Below are positions 13,452 to 24,703 of a DNA stretch of 64,000 bases, piece by piece. The DNA is taken from NCBI RefSeq assembly GCF_020520425.1, contig NC_079487.1, positions 84,201,141 to 84,265,140 on the forward strand, given 5' to 3'. The stretch comes from Spinacia oleracea (Eukaryota; Streptophyta; Magnoliopsida; Caryophyllales; Amaranthaceae). The notes beneath the pieces are model-generated. The model saw only the letters and a program-made list of their open reading frames with translations. It was not told where the DNA came from and ran no database searches. Both the position numbers and the translations under genes were made by a program. Every line of letters starts with the position of its first letter. Position 1 is the stretch's first letter.

Positions 13452-13557
13452 CTTCACAAATTGAATTATCAGCAGAGGAATTCAAATTTGAAGAAGAAGA
13501 ATCAATAGAATTTGATATTGAAGTAGAAAAATCAACCAATATCTGAGAATTTTCCAT
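13452..13557 (-). other. Possible first exon of an unidentified gene inside the AAGAACA region
   Basis: On the minus strand an ATG at 13557-13555 opens a 35-codon Ser/Asn-rich reading (begins MENSQILVDF) that ends in a good donor, GAAG followed by GTAATTTTT. A CT-rich leader precedes it. A second exon-like end with donor AAG-GTAAATTTT lies at about 12131-12230 on the same strand. These may be remnants of a gene carried by the repeat-rich element. I do not recognise the protein, and short low-complexity frames like this arise by chance. Confidence 0.22.
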
Positions 13558-14043
13558 TACTTTCTCTCTCCTCTTCACTGTTTCCCTCTCCTTTCCATAG
13601 TTTTTCTCTCTCCTCTTCACAAATTCTCTCTCCTTTTCATAGTTTTTCTCTGTCCTCTTTACAAATTCTGATTTGAAAATTATAGAAAAGAAGGGTATAT
13701 ATACCAGAAAAATAGAGCGAAAAACAAAAGAACGAAAAAAAGGGACAGAGCAGTCATTGTTCTTTTTTTTAACAAAAGAACAACGTTTGTTCTTTTTTTA
13801 TCAAAAAAGCAACGTTTGTTCTTTTCTCCTCCGGATTCAACAAGATATCCGCGTTTTATATTTGACGCGTGTCGTTTGGACACCAGTGCACCAAGAGCAC
13901 CATACACACCCCTGCATAATGGTATTTGCGTTAGAATACGGGGTTGGCTTTTAATTTCCCCATCAACCAAACCAAACATATACTATTTATTAATGGTTGT
14001 ATAAGTATGTATCTATCTCTAGATGCATATGAGCTAAGACACA

Positions 14044-14897
14044 CTACATTATGCATACCTATTTTTCTCTCTTCTCTAACCTTTTCCCATTTTCTCTCTC
14101 ATCAAACCCCATTTTATTTTTCTCTCACCATTTTCTCTTTCATCAAAACCTTCACATTCTCTCTCATCAAACTACTATTTTCTCTCATCAAATTACATAT
14201 TCATCTCTCTTTAAACCTCCAATTTGACTTCGATGGATGCCACAGTGACGGTTACTCATGCGATTCCGGCGAATTTCTAGTCGGATTCGTCGAATTTCTG
14301 ATAAGATCTGTCGAATTTTTGGTCGGATATGTCAAATTTTGGTCAGATCTGTCGATTTTCTGGTCGAATCTGTCGAATTTCTCATCGATTCCGACGAATT
14401 TTTGATCAGATCCGTTGAATATCTCTCTCCTCTCTTTAAGCCAATCCATGTTTATTTGTATGAAATCCGTGACTACATTATACATACCCATTTTTCTCTC
14501 TCCTCTAACCTTTCCCCATTTTCTCTCTCATCAAACCCCATTTTATTTTTCTCTTACCATTTTCTCTTTCATCAAAACCTCCACATTCTCTCTCATCAAA
14601 CTACTATTTTCTCTCATCAAATTACATATATATCTCTCTTTAAACCTCCAATTTGACTCCGATGGATGCCACAGTGACGGTTACTCATGATTCCGGCGAA
14701 TTTCTAGTCGGATTCGTCGAATTTCTGGTAAGATCTGTCGAATTTTTGGTCGGATATGTCAAATTTTGGTCAGATCTGTCGATTTTCTGGTCGAATCTGT
14801 CAAATTTCTCATCGATTCCGGCGAATTTTTGATCAGATCCGGCGAATATCTCTCTCCTCTCTTTATGCCAATCCATGTTTATTTGTATGAAATTCGT
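14044..14897 (+). repeat. Tandem duplication, two copies of a 429-bp unit
   Basis: The copy starting CTACATTATGCATACC at 14044 is repeated from 14473 (CTACATTATACATACC) to about 14897. Each copy holds a CT-rich stretch with repeated TTCTCTCTCATCAAA, then a run of TCGAATTTCTGGTCGGAT-like 15-30 bp repeats. The copies differ by scattered substitutions. Both strands have open frames over these repeats (for example 14252-14491 minus and 14258-14656 plus), but the frames follow the repeat period and I do not treat them as genes. Confidence 0.85.
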
Positions 14898-15059
14898 GAG
14901 TTTCCTTTGTAAATTGATCTTTAATATGCATTTATTCAAGGTTCATTTGCTGCGAATTCGTGTTTAATAATTTGTTAGTTTCGTCACCAAATTTGATTCT
15001 GACTTTAATTTACATATTGTCTTTAATTGATTTCGTGGTTGGAGATGTTCAAATTAATA

Positions 15060-16370
15060 TATGTTAGTGTTCATTTTTTTTAACAACAATTTTATGCTGC
15101 AATTTTAGATCTATCGTCGTTCATGTTTAATTTATAAAGTTCGATGTTCAGAATTGTAGAATGAACTACATTTGGTAACTTAGTATTGTGTTGTTTTTGT
15201 TGTTGGGATTGTTGTTCGTGGTGGTTGTGGTAGTTATTGCTGAATATTAATTTTGAGTTTGTTATGTTCAGTTTATGATTTATCATGTTCAACTTATAAA
15301 AGATGATTACAAATAATAATACTTTTGTGTGATGTTCAGTTTTTCAACTCTCGTGTTAAACTTATAAAGAATCATGTTCAACTAAATTCAACTTACAAAA
15401 CTGATATGTTCAACACTTTGGTGTGACGTTGTTCAACAAAATTTAACTTATAAAAATAATATATGTTCAATACTTTTGTGTGATGTTCAGTTTCTCAAGT
15501 CTCATATTCAACTTATAAAGAATTATGTACAACTAAATTTAACCTATAAAACTATGACATCTTCAACACTTTGTGTGATGTCCAGTTTCTCTAGTCTTAT
15601 GTTCAACTTATACAGAATCATGTTCAACTAAAAGGCAAGCATCAACATTAATAAAAAAGCATCAACATCAAACAACGAGCCAAAAGCATTCTTTAAAACA
15701 GATGTTCATTATTCTTTAATAAAAGATCATGTTCATATTATATAAGCAGGTGTTCATTATTCTTTACTAAAATATCAAAGTTGACACCTTCTAAATATTG
15801 TCATGTCCAGTTTATAACTCATCATGTTCAACTTATAAAGATGATGTTTAATTTATAAAAGATGATGTTCACAAATAAGAATACTTTTGAGTGATGTACA
15901 AATTTTCAAATCTTATGTTCAACTTATAGAAAATCATGTTCAACTAAATTCAACTTATAAAACTAATATATGTTCAATACTTTTGTGTGATGTTCAATTT
16001 CTCAGTCTCATGTTCAACTAAAAGGCAAGTAGCAACAGTAATAAGCAGATGTTCATTGTTCTTTACTAAAATATTAAAATTGGCACTTTCTAAATATTGT
16101 CATGTTCAGTTTATAACTCATCATGTTCAACTTATAAAAGATGATGTTCAATTTATAAAAGATGATGTTCACAAATAAGAAAATTTTTGTGTGATGTTCA
16201 GTTTCTCATGTTTCGTGTTCAACTTATAACGAATCATGTTCAACTAAATTCAACTTATAAAACTATTATATGTTCATGAATAAGAACACTTTGTGTGATG
16301 TTCAGTTTCTCAAGTCTTATGTTCAATTTATACAGAACAATGTTCAACTAACAACATTATGATTTTCATG
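15060..16370 (+). repeat. Higher-order array of TGTTCAACTTATAAA-type repeats
   Basis: A composite unit made of GTGTGATGTTCAGTTTCTCA, a TCATGTTCAACTTATAAAG block and an ACTAAATTCAACTTATAAAAC block recurs irregularly every 100-200 bp. Clear starts are near 15330, 15480, 15575, 15983, 16189 and 16293. This forms the right arm of the inverted AAGAACA/TGTTC region. Confidence 0.75.
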
Positions 16371-16668
16371 CAGGACGGAAAAGGTTAATATGAATGCGAC
16401 AATAAAAGAAAAAAACCGAAATGGAAGATGTGGTATTAAGAGAGGCTGCAAGAATTGAAGACAAAAAAAACAAGAAAAGAATCTGCAAATAAGGAAGCAG
16501 ATAGAAAGAGAAAAAAGACCGGTGTAGCGAAAAAAGTGAAACCCGAAAGGAAAGAAGCAGAAAATTTAGAAGCATATAGAAATAGAACTAAAATAGAAGA
16601 AGCACATAGAAATAGAACTAAAATAGAAGAAGCATATAGAAAAATAGATGACAAGTTCATTTTTTGAA
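16366..16668 (+). pseudogene. Lys/Arg-rich coding fragment, unidentified
   Basis: After an acceptor-like TTTTCATGCAG (ending about 16373) the plus strand has a fragment rich in Lys, Arg and Glu. A frame that opens near 16420 (MEDVVLREAARIEDKK) stops after 24 codons, and the frame at 16455-16667 carries on with the same style of sequence, ending in two and a half copies of a 10-residue repeat, EAYRNRTKIE. This looks like the end of a decayed basic protein, perhaps one carried by the surrounding element. I cannot name a family. Confidence 0.3.
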
Positions 16669-17027
16669 CATGAATGTTCATTAAGTTACTTTAAATGTCC
16701 ATTTGTTTGTTCCTTATGTGTGCTTGCAGCTTACTCAAATAATGAGATTTTTTTTGGGGGGAAACAAGTGTTATACAATAGGGAAAAAATTAAAATTAAA
16801 AATTAATTTTTTTTTTTAAAAAAAGAGGAAACATAATAATGCACTAAAAAATGAAGGCTGAAACTGCTAAAACAAAGCAGTTGAAGCTCATATGCATGCA
16901 AAATTGCATGCATAGCTATGCAGCCAAAAATTTGGGTGATATCGTCCCTATAGTTTTTTTGTTTTTAGTTTTGTTGTTTTGAAAATTAGGATTTTTAATA
17001 CTTCTTTCTACTTAGTACTTTCTCCGT

Positions 17028-17278
17028 CCCGGAATACTCGAAACGGTTTGACTTTTTGCACTATTCACATAATTCACTTTGACCCTGTTTTATTTCAAGT
17101 ATATATGAAAATAAATGTTAGTATATAATATACTGTTGGCTTCATCTTAATATATATTTTCAAAATATTAACATTTTATAAGTTTTTATAATATGTAATT
17201 AAAGATATTGATGGTCAAAGTTGTGCATTGGCAAGCGTGTCCAGTCAAAACGTTGCGAGTATTCCGGGACGGAGGGAG
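17028..17278. mobile_element. Stowaway MITE (251 bp)
   Basis: The termini are CTTTCTCCGTCCCGGAATAC at the left and the inverse of CTCCCTCCGTCCCGGAATAC at the right, extending to nearly 28 matching bases with two or three mismatches. A TA dinucleotide flanks each side (17026-17027 and 17279-17280), the Tc1/mariner-type target duplication. The AT-rich interior has no coding potential. Confidence 0.93.
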
Positions 17279-17904
17279 TAGTACATTTTAAAAATACACC
17301 ATTTTTTATTTAATTAAACCGTATGTTATGAAAATTTTATTGTTACTTACTATATTAAAGTATCTTTTTTATAATCACTATTAATTACGATTTTCTCATC
17401 TTAAAATTAAACTATCTCTTTTGTTTCTTAAATCATTTTATGTGATGCTCATTATTATCCTTTATGTGTAAATGTTCCATAGAGAGCACACTTTTGAATT
17501 TTGTAAAATATCAAATGAATTAAAAAAGATACGTGATATTTTGAAATATTTGTGAAGTATTAAACGAGTTGTGTTGATATACTGTTCTCTATGAAATCCT
17601 TACAGAGACAAGGGAAAATGAACTTTGAATCACTTAAAACGATTAAGAAACGAAAGAGATATCTTAATTTAAAATGAAAAAAGTTGTACTGATACTATAG
17701 ACGCCTACATTTTACCCTCGTCTCGAAGAGGAAAGTTCAATGATGAAACGATAACCTACTTGTCAACATCGAATCTCTTGATTAAGCAAACGAGCATCTC
17801 TGCAACTAAATGAAATGATCGCCCGTAGCAAAACTTCTATTTATAGTAATTGCCGAAAATAGTAATTGTTATGCTAAGTGGCTATTAAATATAAAACCCG
17901 AACA

Positions 17905-18442
17905 AGATAGATTTTAAAAGTGTCTAAAGTGTAAAAAAATCTAACGCGGTCAACGGTTTCTAACTATCCAAGTACCCATTTCTTCTTCCTCTCTAGCTCA
18001 ACTCTTCACTGTACACGTACCCCATCTTTGAACTCCATTTCTCTCTGCCCTAAATCTTTCTCCCCCTTTTCCTTCCAATTCTTAATAATCCCTAAAATGT
18101 CAAATTCATCATCCAAAACAATAAACCTCCTTCAAAACCACCATTTTCTTCCAAATTCACCCCCAAATTCACCCCCAAGATAGATTTTAAAAGTGTCTAA
18201 AGTGTAAAAAATCTAACGCGGTCAACGGTTTCTAACTATCCAAGTACCCATTTCTTCTTCCTCTCTAGCTCAACTCTTCACTGTACACGTACCCCATCTT
18301 TGAACTCCATTTCTCTTTGCCCTAAATCTTTCTCCCCCTTTTCCTTCCAATTCTTAATAATCCCTAAAATGTCAAATTCATCATCCAAAACAATAAACCT
18401 CCTTCAAAACCACCATTTTCTTCCAAATTCACCCCCAAAATC
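17905..18442 (+). repeat. Tandem duplication, 273-bp unit, upstream of a channel pseudogene
   Basis: The sequence from AGATAGATTTTAAAAGTG at 17905 is repeated from 18178 with a few changes until about 18442. Each copy includes a pyrimidine-rich leader-like stretch and a start codon (18098 and 18369) followed by a Ser/Asn-rich N-terminus (MSNSSSKTINLLQ). The promoter-proximal region plus the first codons of the VCCN-like pseudogene were thus duplicated in tandem. Confidence 0.88.
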
Positions 18443-19020
18443 TCTCTCAAATTATCCCCTTTACCTCTCCCCTTAAAACCCTTTTACAAATTCCATCTAA
18501 ATATCCATTCTTCACTCTCCCCATATCCCCAAAACCCCAGAAAGCCCCTAAATTTGATCTCAATTTTGACAGCTTTACCTGATTGGCTTGATGGGAAAAG
18601 GGTATGAGAAAAAAGAGGGTTTTGGATAATCATGAAAGTTGGACAGAACATAGAAGCTCCCTTAGGCATGTAAGACATATTTTTTCTTCACTTTCTTCAA
18701 GGGTCATTGTCTCCCTCCTCCCACATATTTTTTCTTCACTTTCTTCAAGGGTCCTTGTGTTGAGGGCATCTTCCTTGCCTTATCAGCTTATGGTGCCCGT
18801 CTTGGACCTTCTGCTTGTGTTTCGTACCGAGGCCTCGTACTCGAGGTACACGGAAGGGAGGTAGGCTTGGACTAAGGTCATTGGTGGGGCTAGTGAGCTT
18901 GCTAGGGAGGTGATTGCTTATGTGGATGATTTCAATGATGGGATTATATCTTCTCTTCATATATGAAAAGGAGTCTTTTGCAGTACATTATGGCTTTCCC
19001 TATTTCCCTTAAGGTTCATC
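18369..19020 (+). pseudogene. Decayed copy of a chloroplast VCCN/bestrophin-type anion channel gene, first-exon part
   Basis: The readable protein blocks match plant VCCN1 (bestrophin-like UPF0187 family), the voltage-dependent chloride channel of the thylakoid membrane. They occur in the right order: a Ser-rich putative transit peptide from 18369; LPDWLDGKR (about 18570); MRKKRVLDNHESWTEHRSSL then RHVRHIFSSLSSRV (18604-18705); RASSLPYQL (about 18768); FRTEASYSRYTEGR (about 18820); then AWTKVIGGASELAREVIAYV and LLQYIMAFPISLKVH (to about 19018). Several defects show it is dead: stops in the transit peptide region, a frame change near 18600, a stop straight after TEGR (18862), another frame change near 18965, and replacement of a membrane segment by a repeat of CATATTTTTTCTTCACTTTC (18677 and 18723). 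Later exons are absent. The retained upstream leader argues for DNA-level duplication rather than retroposition. Confidence 0.75.
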
Positions 19021-20560
19021 ATCTATTGCCTTTTTTGAGTTTTTCAGTTAAATTTGGAATTCTAAGTTACAACTGTTTGTGATGTTTTGCCTTCAATTGG
19101 TCTGAAAATGAGTTTTTGTTGGTTGAATGAGAATTTGTGTGATGGATTGATTATTTGGTAGTAAGTAGACTAACTTGTTCCTGCTTTACTTTCTTCTTAT
19201 TTATTTTTACAAAAGCTATGTCACTACAAAAAATTAAGGAGTGACAACATTTACCATTACCGAAATAATCATAGCGTTTAACAGGAACTCCGAGCTAATT
19301 TCTTTCTCTGCATGTCCACAAACTTCAACCTACATTATGTAACAAGAACACATGATTAAGAAAACCCCAAGATTACCAAAAAGTACTATATTGCAGAATG
19401 AACCCTACTAAATCAAAACTTACCTCCCCTTCCCAAACAAAATACACTCCATCTCCACTTTCTCCCCTACGTATAATATACTCCGCTCTCTACAATAGGA
19501 TATTTGAACACATACTTGTCAACACGGTCACCATCAAAATATATGAACAACTAAAAAGACAAATTAAGAGAGTCGTACAACTTTATATTAGTGCAACATA
19601 CATGATGAGCACACTAATATGTCACCAGCAATACAAGAGTGAATTGATCACCCAAATCACATAAAAGCCAATTTCAAAAAAGGTCACCTCTACGTGATTC
19701 AGAGTGATTACCACTATCGTTCACAATACACCCGTTGTATGAGAGTAAACCGATGGGGAAAAAATACATAAACATCACCAATGTAATTGAACTGTGATTA
19801 AATCTGAATAAAATGAGGGAATCAAAGGGACATAATACAAAAATATTGACTTTAACGACCTCAACAATTTTCTTGAGAGATGAACGGAGTATTAAATTTG
19901 TGTATTCAATTTAATTTCATGTGCATATTCAACAATGATTGTGTAATTGTTTATTCGTGTTACTTATCGAGAAATATTATCTAATATAATTCATGTTTTG
20001 TGAGACTGTGACCGTGAGAACTGTAAGAGCTGCTCACTGATGGCCCTATCCAACCCGATAACAAAACCAAAAGCCTGGCCCAAAGTATAACTCCATAGAC
20101 AGTAGTAGCAGAGTAGTAGGATCAGAAATTGGGATAAAGAAATATAGAACCGAGAATAATCCGACAAAAATTCTGGAATTCATCAAACATTTTGATATGC
20201 GTGAATACACTTACTCGTAAAATTGTTATCTGATTAGACTCGATCTGAAATCGACTTATATTTGATGGGATTGTTGTAATCATGTATTGTTTTATGAATG
20301 ATTTTCCGACAAAAATGCTTGAAAGAGTCAAAATTCCCAAGATGTATCCCTTTTTCCACAAAATTTCATATCTACTATCCACGTCATCAAGAAAAAATTA
20401 CTGTGTTTTTCTTAATAATTCAACACAAAAACGCCATTTCAATTGGTAAATCGACAATTGAATTAGTAAATCGGAAATTTAATTGGCGATGTATGCGTTA
20501 AAGGACAAAAAACCTAGTGGGGGTCATTAATATAGAAACCCAGAATTCAGTGAGTTCGCG
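19021..20560. other. AT-rich stretch with no gene recognised
   Basis: No convincing gene. A CACTACAAAAAATTAAGG motif at 19222 resembles a CACTA terminus, but I found no partner end or 3-bp duplication. The frames at 19398-19664 and 20122-20382 have no family features. Confidence 0.5.
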
Positions 20561-20790
20561 TTGAGCTCTCCACCATCTTTCCACTCACCCACCGCTGTTT
20601 ATATACCATCTCTCTGCCCAGAATCTTAAAACCATAAACCAAAAACTAAAAAGTAAGACAAGCCCCTTGAATTATCACCACCCACAACCACCCACTGAAA
20701 CTCCTCGTCGCCGATCACATACCTTTGCCGCCACCTTCAAATCTCCGATATCTTCACCTCTAGCAGTGTATAACTTGGTATAATTAGGCC
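20560..20790 (+). promoter_or_regulatory. Promoter and 5' UTR-like segment without a following gene
   Basis: A TTTATATACC TATA-like motif at about 20598 is followed by a CCACC- and CT-rich, AUG-poor leader-like stretch to about 20770, then T-rich intron-like DNA. No coding sequence follows. It may be the head of a captured or lost gene. The evidence is compositional only. Confidence 0.25.
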
Positions 20791-22741
20791 TTGTTTAATT
20801 TCGTTTTTTTCTTCTAATTTGATGATGTATAATTTTTCACTAAAATTGATATTGAATCAAAGTTGAAATTGCTAATTGAATCAAAAATATTGTTTGAGTT
20901 AGTTTAATATTGCTTTGATCCTAAATCGTAATTTTTTTTTACTACAAGTGACATCGCCAATTGAATTGGCGATTAACTCATAAACGGCGATTTATGGTGG
21001 TCGGAAAAAAAAATTGTTGAAATGGTGGCTGACGTGGACGGTACATTGAGAATTTTGATAAATAGGGGTGTATTTTGAGAATTTTGACTTATTTGGGCGC
21101 ATTATTGCCGGAAATCACTCTTATTTTATGCTCCATATTACTCTGTACGTATGAATATAATATCGTTCAGAGTCAACTTTTATTTTATAGACAGAGTATT
21201 TATAACACATACAAAACATGTGTTTTTCCTTTTGTATTATTGGTAAGAAGTATTAGTAAGATCAGTCCCATTAACGAAAAAAAAGCTCATGAACTTTTTT
21301 TGCTGAGAAAAATATGGTTCACGAGTCACGACTACCAACAATGAGTAACACACAAAAAGTTCACGAGGAACCTATAAAATAAACGCTCCACAAACTATGT
21401 CGAGGCATGGCCCGTGTGTCAAGTGCGCCCCACATGCATTCGTCAAAGTTGCAGGAAAAAAATAACGCGAAATGTTCAGACTAAAACGACAAGTTTTCGA
21501 GCACTCTTAACAAAAATGCAGCCTTTTGGTGTTGGAAAAGTGAAGAAAAAAACTAATCAGGCTAAAATAGAACAACTCATGACCTAATGTATTGTAAAGG
21601 TTAATCTACTCTATAATAACATCACTCATGATAATGATGTCATTAATAAAAATACAAGTCATGCTTATTATTTTAAACTTTAATGTTCCCCTTACAAGAA
21701 TTAGTATTTTCTTATGAGTACTAAAGTGTAGTTTTTATTTATTTTATTTACAATTATCTAGAGCTAAAAAGGAATTGAAATTATGAAAAATATGTCAATA
21801 TCTTTTTTTTCTCCGGTTGAGCAAAAAAAGTTACCGGAAATTATGCCTACTGTCAAGTGATGCTTGCCCCATTAAAAAAAGCCACAATGTTGACAATGAG
21901 AGTTGTCAAATTGTTTTTTAAGTTGACTGTGGTCATATATCTGACCCTTTGGGCAACGACACAACACCGCAGTGGGATAAGCAAAATATTAATTTTGTGC
22001 TTTTAAAAACAAGTATGATATCATAAAATTATTAATGGGAATCATTAATTTATATTTTGACATTGAAATGAATGTGGTTGAGAAAGAGTATGATGGTGGA
22101 GGTAGAACACAATAAATAATGACGAAACATATGAGTTTTTTTTGTATTTGTTTTTAATGATGGTTGAAGATGATGGACAAAAAAAGTTTATGGAAGATAA
22201 TCGGAAAACATAATGATAATTATGCATTTAAGGATTAAATATTCAATATAAAACCTGAGGCACTTAATATTAAATATAAACAAGTTAATTTTTATGGTAG
22301 GCAAACAAGTCATTACAAAGTAAAATGAAGTGAACGGTCTAGATTTAATTGAACTTTATTAACGGCCCAGATTTAATTCATGAGGTTAGTCGTCTTTGGT
22401 CGCCGACCTTCACAGAATTTTTAACCATAATAACTTGAGCAAATTGTTTAGTTGATAACTTGAGCAAATGTTATCATTCACGGGTACTATACAATTTTTA
22501 TATCAATAAATATTATAATTACGTACGTACGGATTATAATATAGTAAGAATTGTTATATTGAGAGATTAATCATAAATTTGTTCCTTGGTCAATAATTCA
22601 AATTATTTTTATAAGGAAAATATATTTTACTTTATACTTTTTCAAGGCATCTACCTTGGTCACATTACTTTATACATGTAGGACAATGAAAGATATGATA
22701 TACAATTATAAAAAATTGACTATATTTAGATTGTATATCAA
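20790..22741. other. AT-rich stretch with no gene recognised
   Basis: No coding region found. A 19-base perfect palindrome TCGCCAATTGAATTGGCGA lies at 20954-20972 and related pieces (CAATTGAATTAGTAAATCGG, AATTGGCGAT) at about 20453-20490, suggesting a small old repeat. The rest is low-complexity AT DNA. Confidence 0.5.
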
Positions 22742-24569
22742 TCTATACTAAAATAGAGGTCCTAGATGCATAACTGACACATGTCGCGTTCACGTTAAAA
22801 ATTTAATTTCCCGCTCCTTTTTCCTACCCTAATTAAAGAAATTAACTTTATCTAATTTTGGTATTTTATTAAAATACTATCTTATTTAGTATGTCATATG
22901 ATTAATTTAGGAGTAAAGTATCCTATTAATTTATTACTCCATATAATATACAAGATCGTCATACATCTATAATATGTTTTTTAACATATGAAGATCTCCA
23001 TGAGAATATTGACATCGTTCATATTTAGATATAGAGGGAAAGTAAACAGAATAATTATGCATGTACTTTAATAAATTTATGTACTAATTTTCAATTTAGA
23101 TATAATAGTACATGCATAAGTTATATATTCGATAATAAATTAGGCATGTACTTTAAAATGTATTGTAAGTACATAGTGTAAGGATAAAATATTACTATAT
23201 TACATGCATAAATCGTGTAGCATAAACCGTGTAGCATATGTATAAAATGGCCACTCTAACAGAATAATAGGAAACTATACATAAGAACTTAAAATATTAG
23301 ACTATGTGCATAAGACTCTAATCTTATGTCAAACTAGAACAATTATAATTTTATTAGAAGAGATTAATTATTAGAGCTTAATATTTTCAATGACTAAACA
23401 GTTTGTAATATAATATACTCGTCAATCAGTGCAAAGATTGGGTTCTATAGCAAAAAATTACGTTATAACAAACTGGTCATCATTACCATTATTTTAAAAT
23501 GTTATTTTACTAAATTTGTTATACTACAATCAATTTCTCAACAATTCCACGGGTAATTATCTAATTACAATTAGTAATATTGAATTTCTATAACAAAAAT
23601 ATTAAGCTATGACAAATTTCTATTTATCTATATCTATACAGTAAATTATAAATGGCGGACCAAACTCAGTAATTATGTGTGTTTTATTATTGCATTGATT
23701 ACATTATTTTATAGTCACTTTTATCCCTGTGTAAGGTCCATTTCCCCCTTGAATAAGGACCCTTTTCTCCTTCGTCGGTCGTTACCCTTGAGTAAGATTA
23801 TTTTTCTCATTCGATAATATAACTTTTTCCGGAGCTCTGTTGAATAGTAAGATCACTTTCATCCATAATTAGGATCCAATGTTATCCTTAATTAGTGAAA
23901 TAAGATGGCATAATGGGGATAAACCTTTGCAAAATAAGAAATAATGGGAAGACTTTTAAGGAACGTATTTAAACGGAAAGAGAGAAGAAAATTAGTACAT
24001 TCTCTGAATAATAATAGCAATGCTATCTAACATTAAATAAATATTAAGTATTGGTATAAAAATTGTTTGTCTATTGGAAGGAATAAATTTTCTCAATACA
24101 AGATTGGACACTTAATATTGTAACATAGTTATATAACGCAAACAATCTAACAATAATGTTCCCTAATTTAAAATAATTCTATTATCAAATTAATTTGTGT
24201 TAGAAGAAATCTCTAATATTTAAGAGTTGAACTATATTTAAGATTACTTGATCAAAATCCAAGAAGACTGCATGGGTAGAGGCTACCTTCTTTGAGAATA
24301 GTTCTGGAAAGAAAAATCCCAGAAACTGCATGGGTACAGGCTAGATACGATGAGCTAATTCTATTAGATGAGCTACCTTATTATGACGAGTTATATTTAT
24401 TAAAGTGTAAAAATTTTCACATTCATATAAATTAATTATTTAAAATACCAAAATTGTATAAATTTAAATATATAAGTTTTGTATCATCACTTATTAAAAA
24501 TATTTATAATTTGAAATTATTGAGAGCTTAATATTTAAAATTTTAAACCGTGCAAATGCACGGGTACTA
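22742..24569 (+). mobile_element. Non-autonomous Helitron-like element, 3' end hit by an RTE LINE
   Basis: The 5' end TCTATACTAAAATAGAGG, preceded by A, fits the TC start of plant Helitrons. The 3' end carries a GC-rich hairpin CCGTGCA-AA-TGCACGG (24548-24563) followed six bases later by CTA, as Helitron tails do. There are no terminal inverted repeats and no target duplication, as expected. No RepHel gene is present. The last 18 bases (GCAAATGCACGGGTACTA) are duplicated at 29613-29630 by the RTE inserted there, so the base after CTA before that insertion was T. A canonical CTRR end is therefore not cleanly readable, which lowers confidence. Confidence 0.6.
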
Positions 24570-24703
24570 ACTCTGCCCGTGAGTGTCGCTTATGCGGCAG
24601 TGTCGCGTATGCGGCATTCACTGTCGGTCCCAAGCTCGGATAAAGGAGGAGGGTTGCGGTAGATTGGTGGCGGCCAGCGTAAAACCAAGTCACATATCAT
24701 GAC

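Larger units (their letters stand above)
10301..16735. repeat. AAGAACA / TGTTC repeat region with inverted arms
   Basis: From 10301 to about 13830 the plus strand is full of AAAAGAACAT and similar short motifs, spaced irregularly by 10-40 bases. From about 15060 to 16735 the same motif occurs in the opposite sense, mainly as TGTTCAACTTATAAA and GTGATGTTCAGTTTCTCA. Between them lies a 0.43-kb tandem duplication. Two arms of one short motif facing each other resemble the subterminal repeat fields of large CACTA or Mutator-like DNA transposons, but I found no terminal inverted repeats or target duplication, and the left end is obscured by the LINE at 7932-10300. The family is therefore unassigned. 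No clear transposase gene is visible. Confidence 0.6.

Noticed and set aside
14252-14939. Repeated frames on both strands with D-K-F-D-R-F-D-Q-type periodic protein
   Set aside because: The frames mirror short DNA repeats in a tandem duplication and occur on both strands.
19222-19245. CACTACAAAAAATTAAGG, like a CACTA transposon end
   Set aside because: No inverse partner and no 3-bp duplication found nearby.
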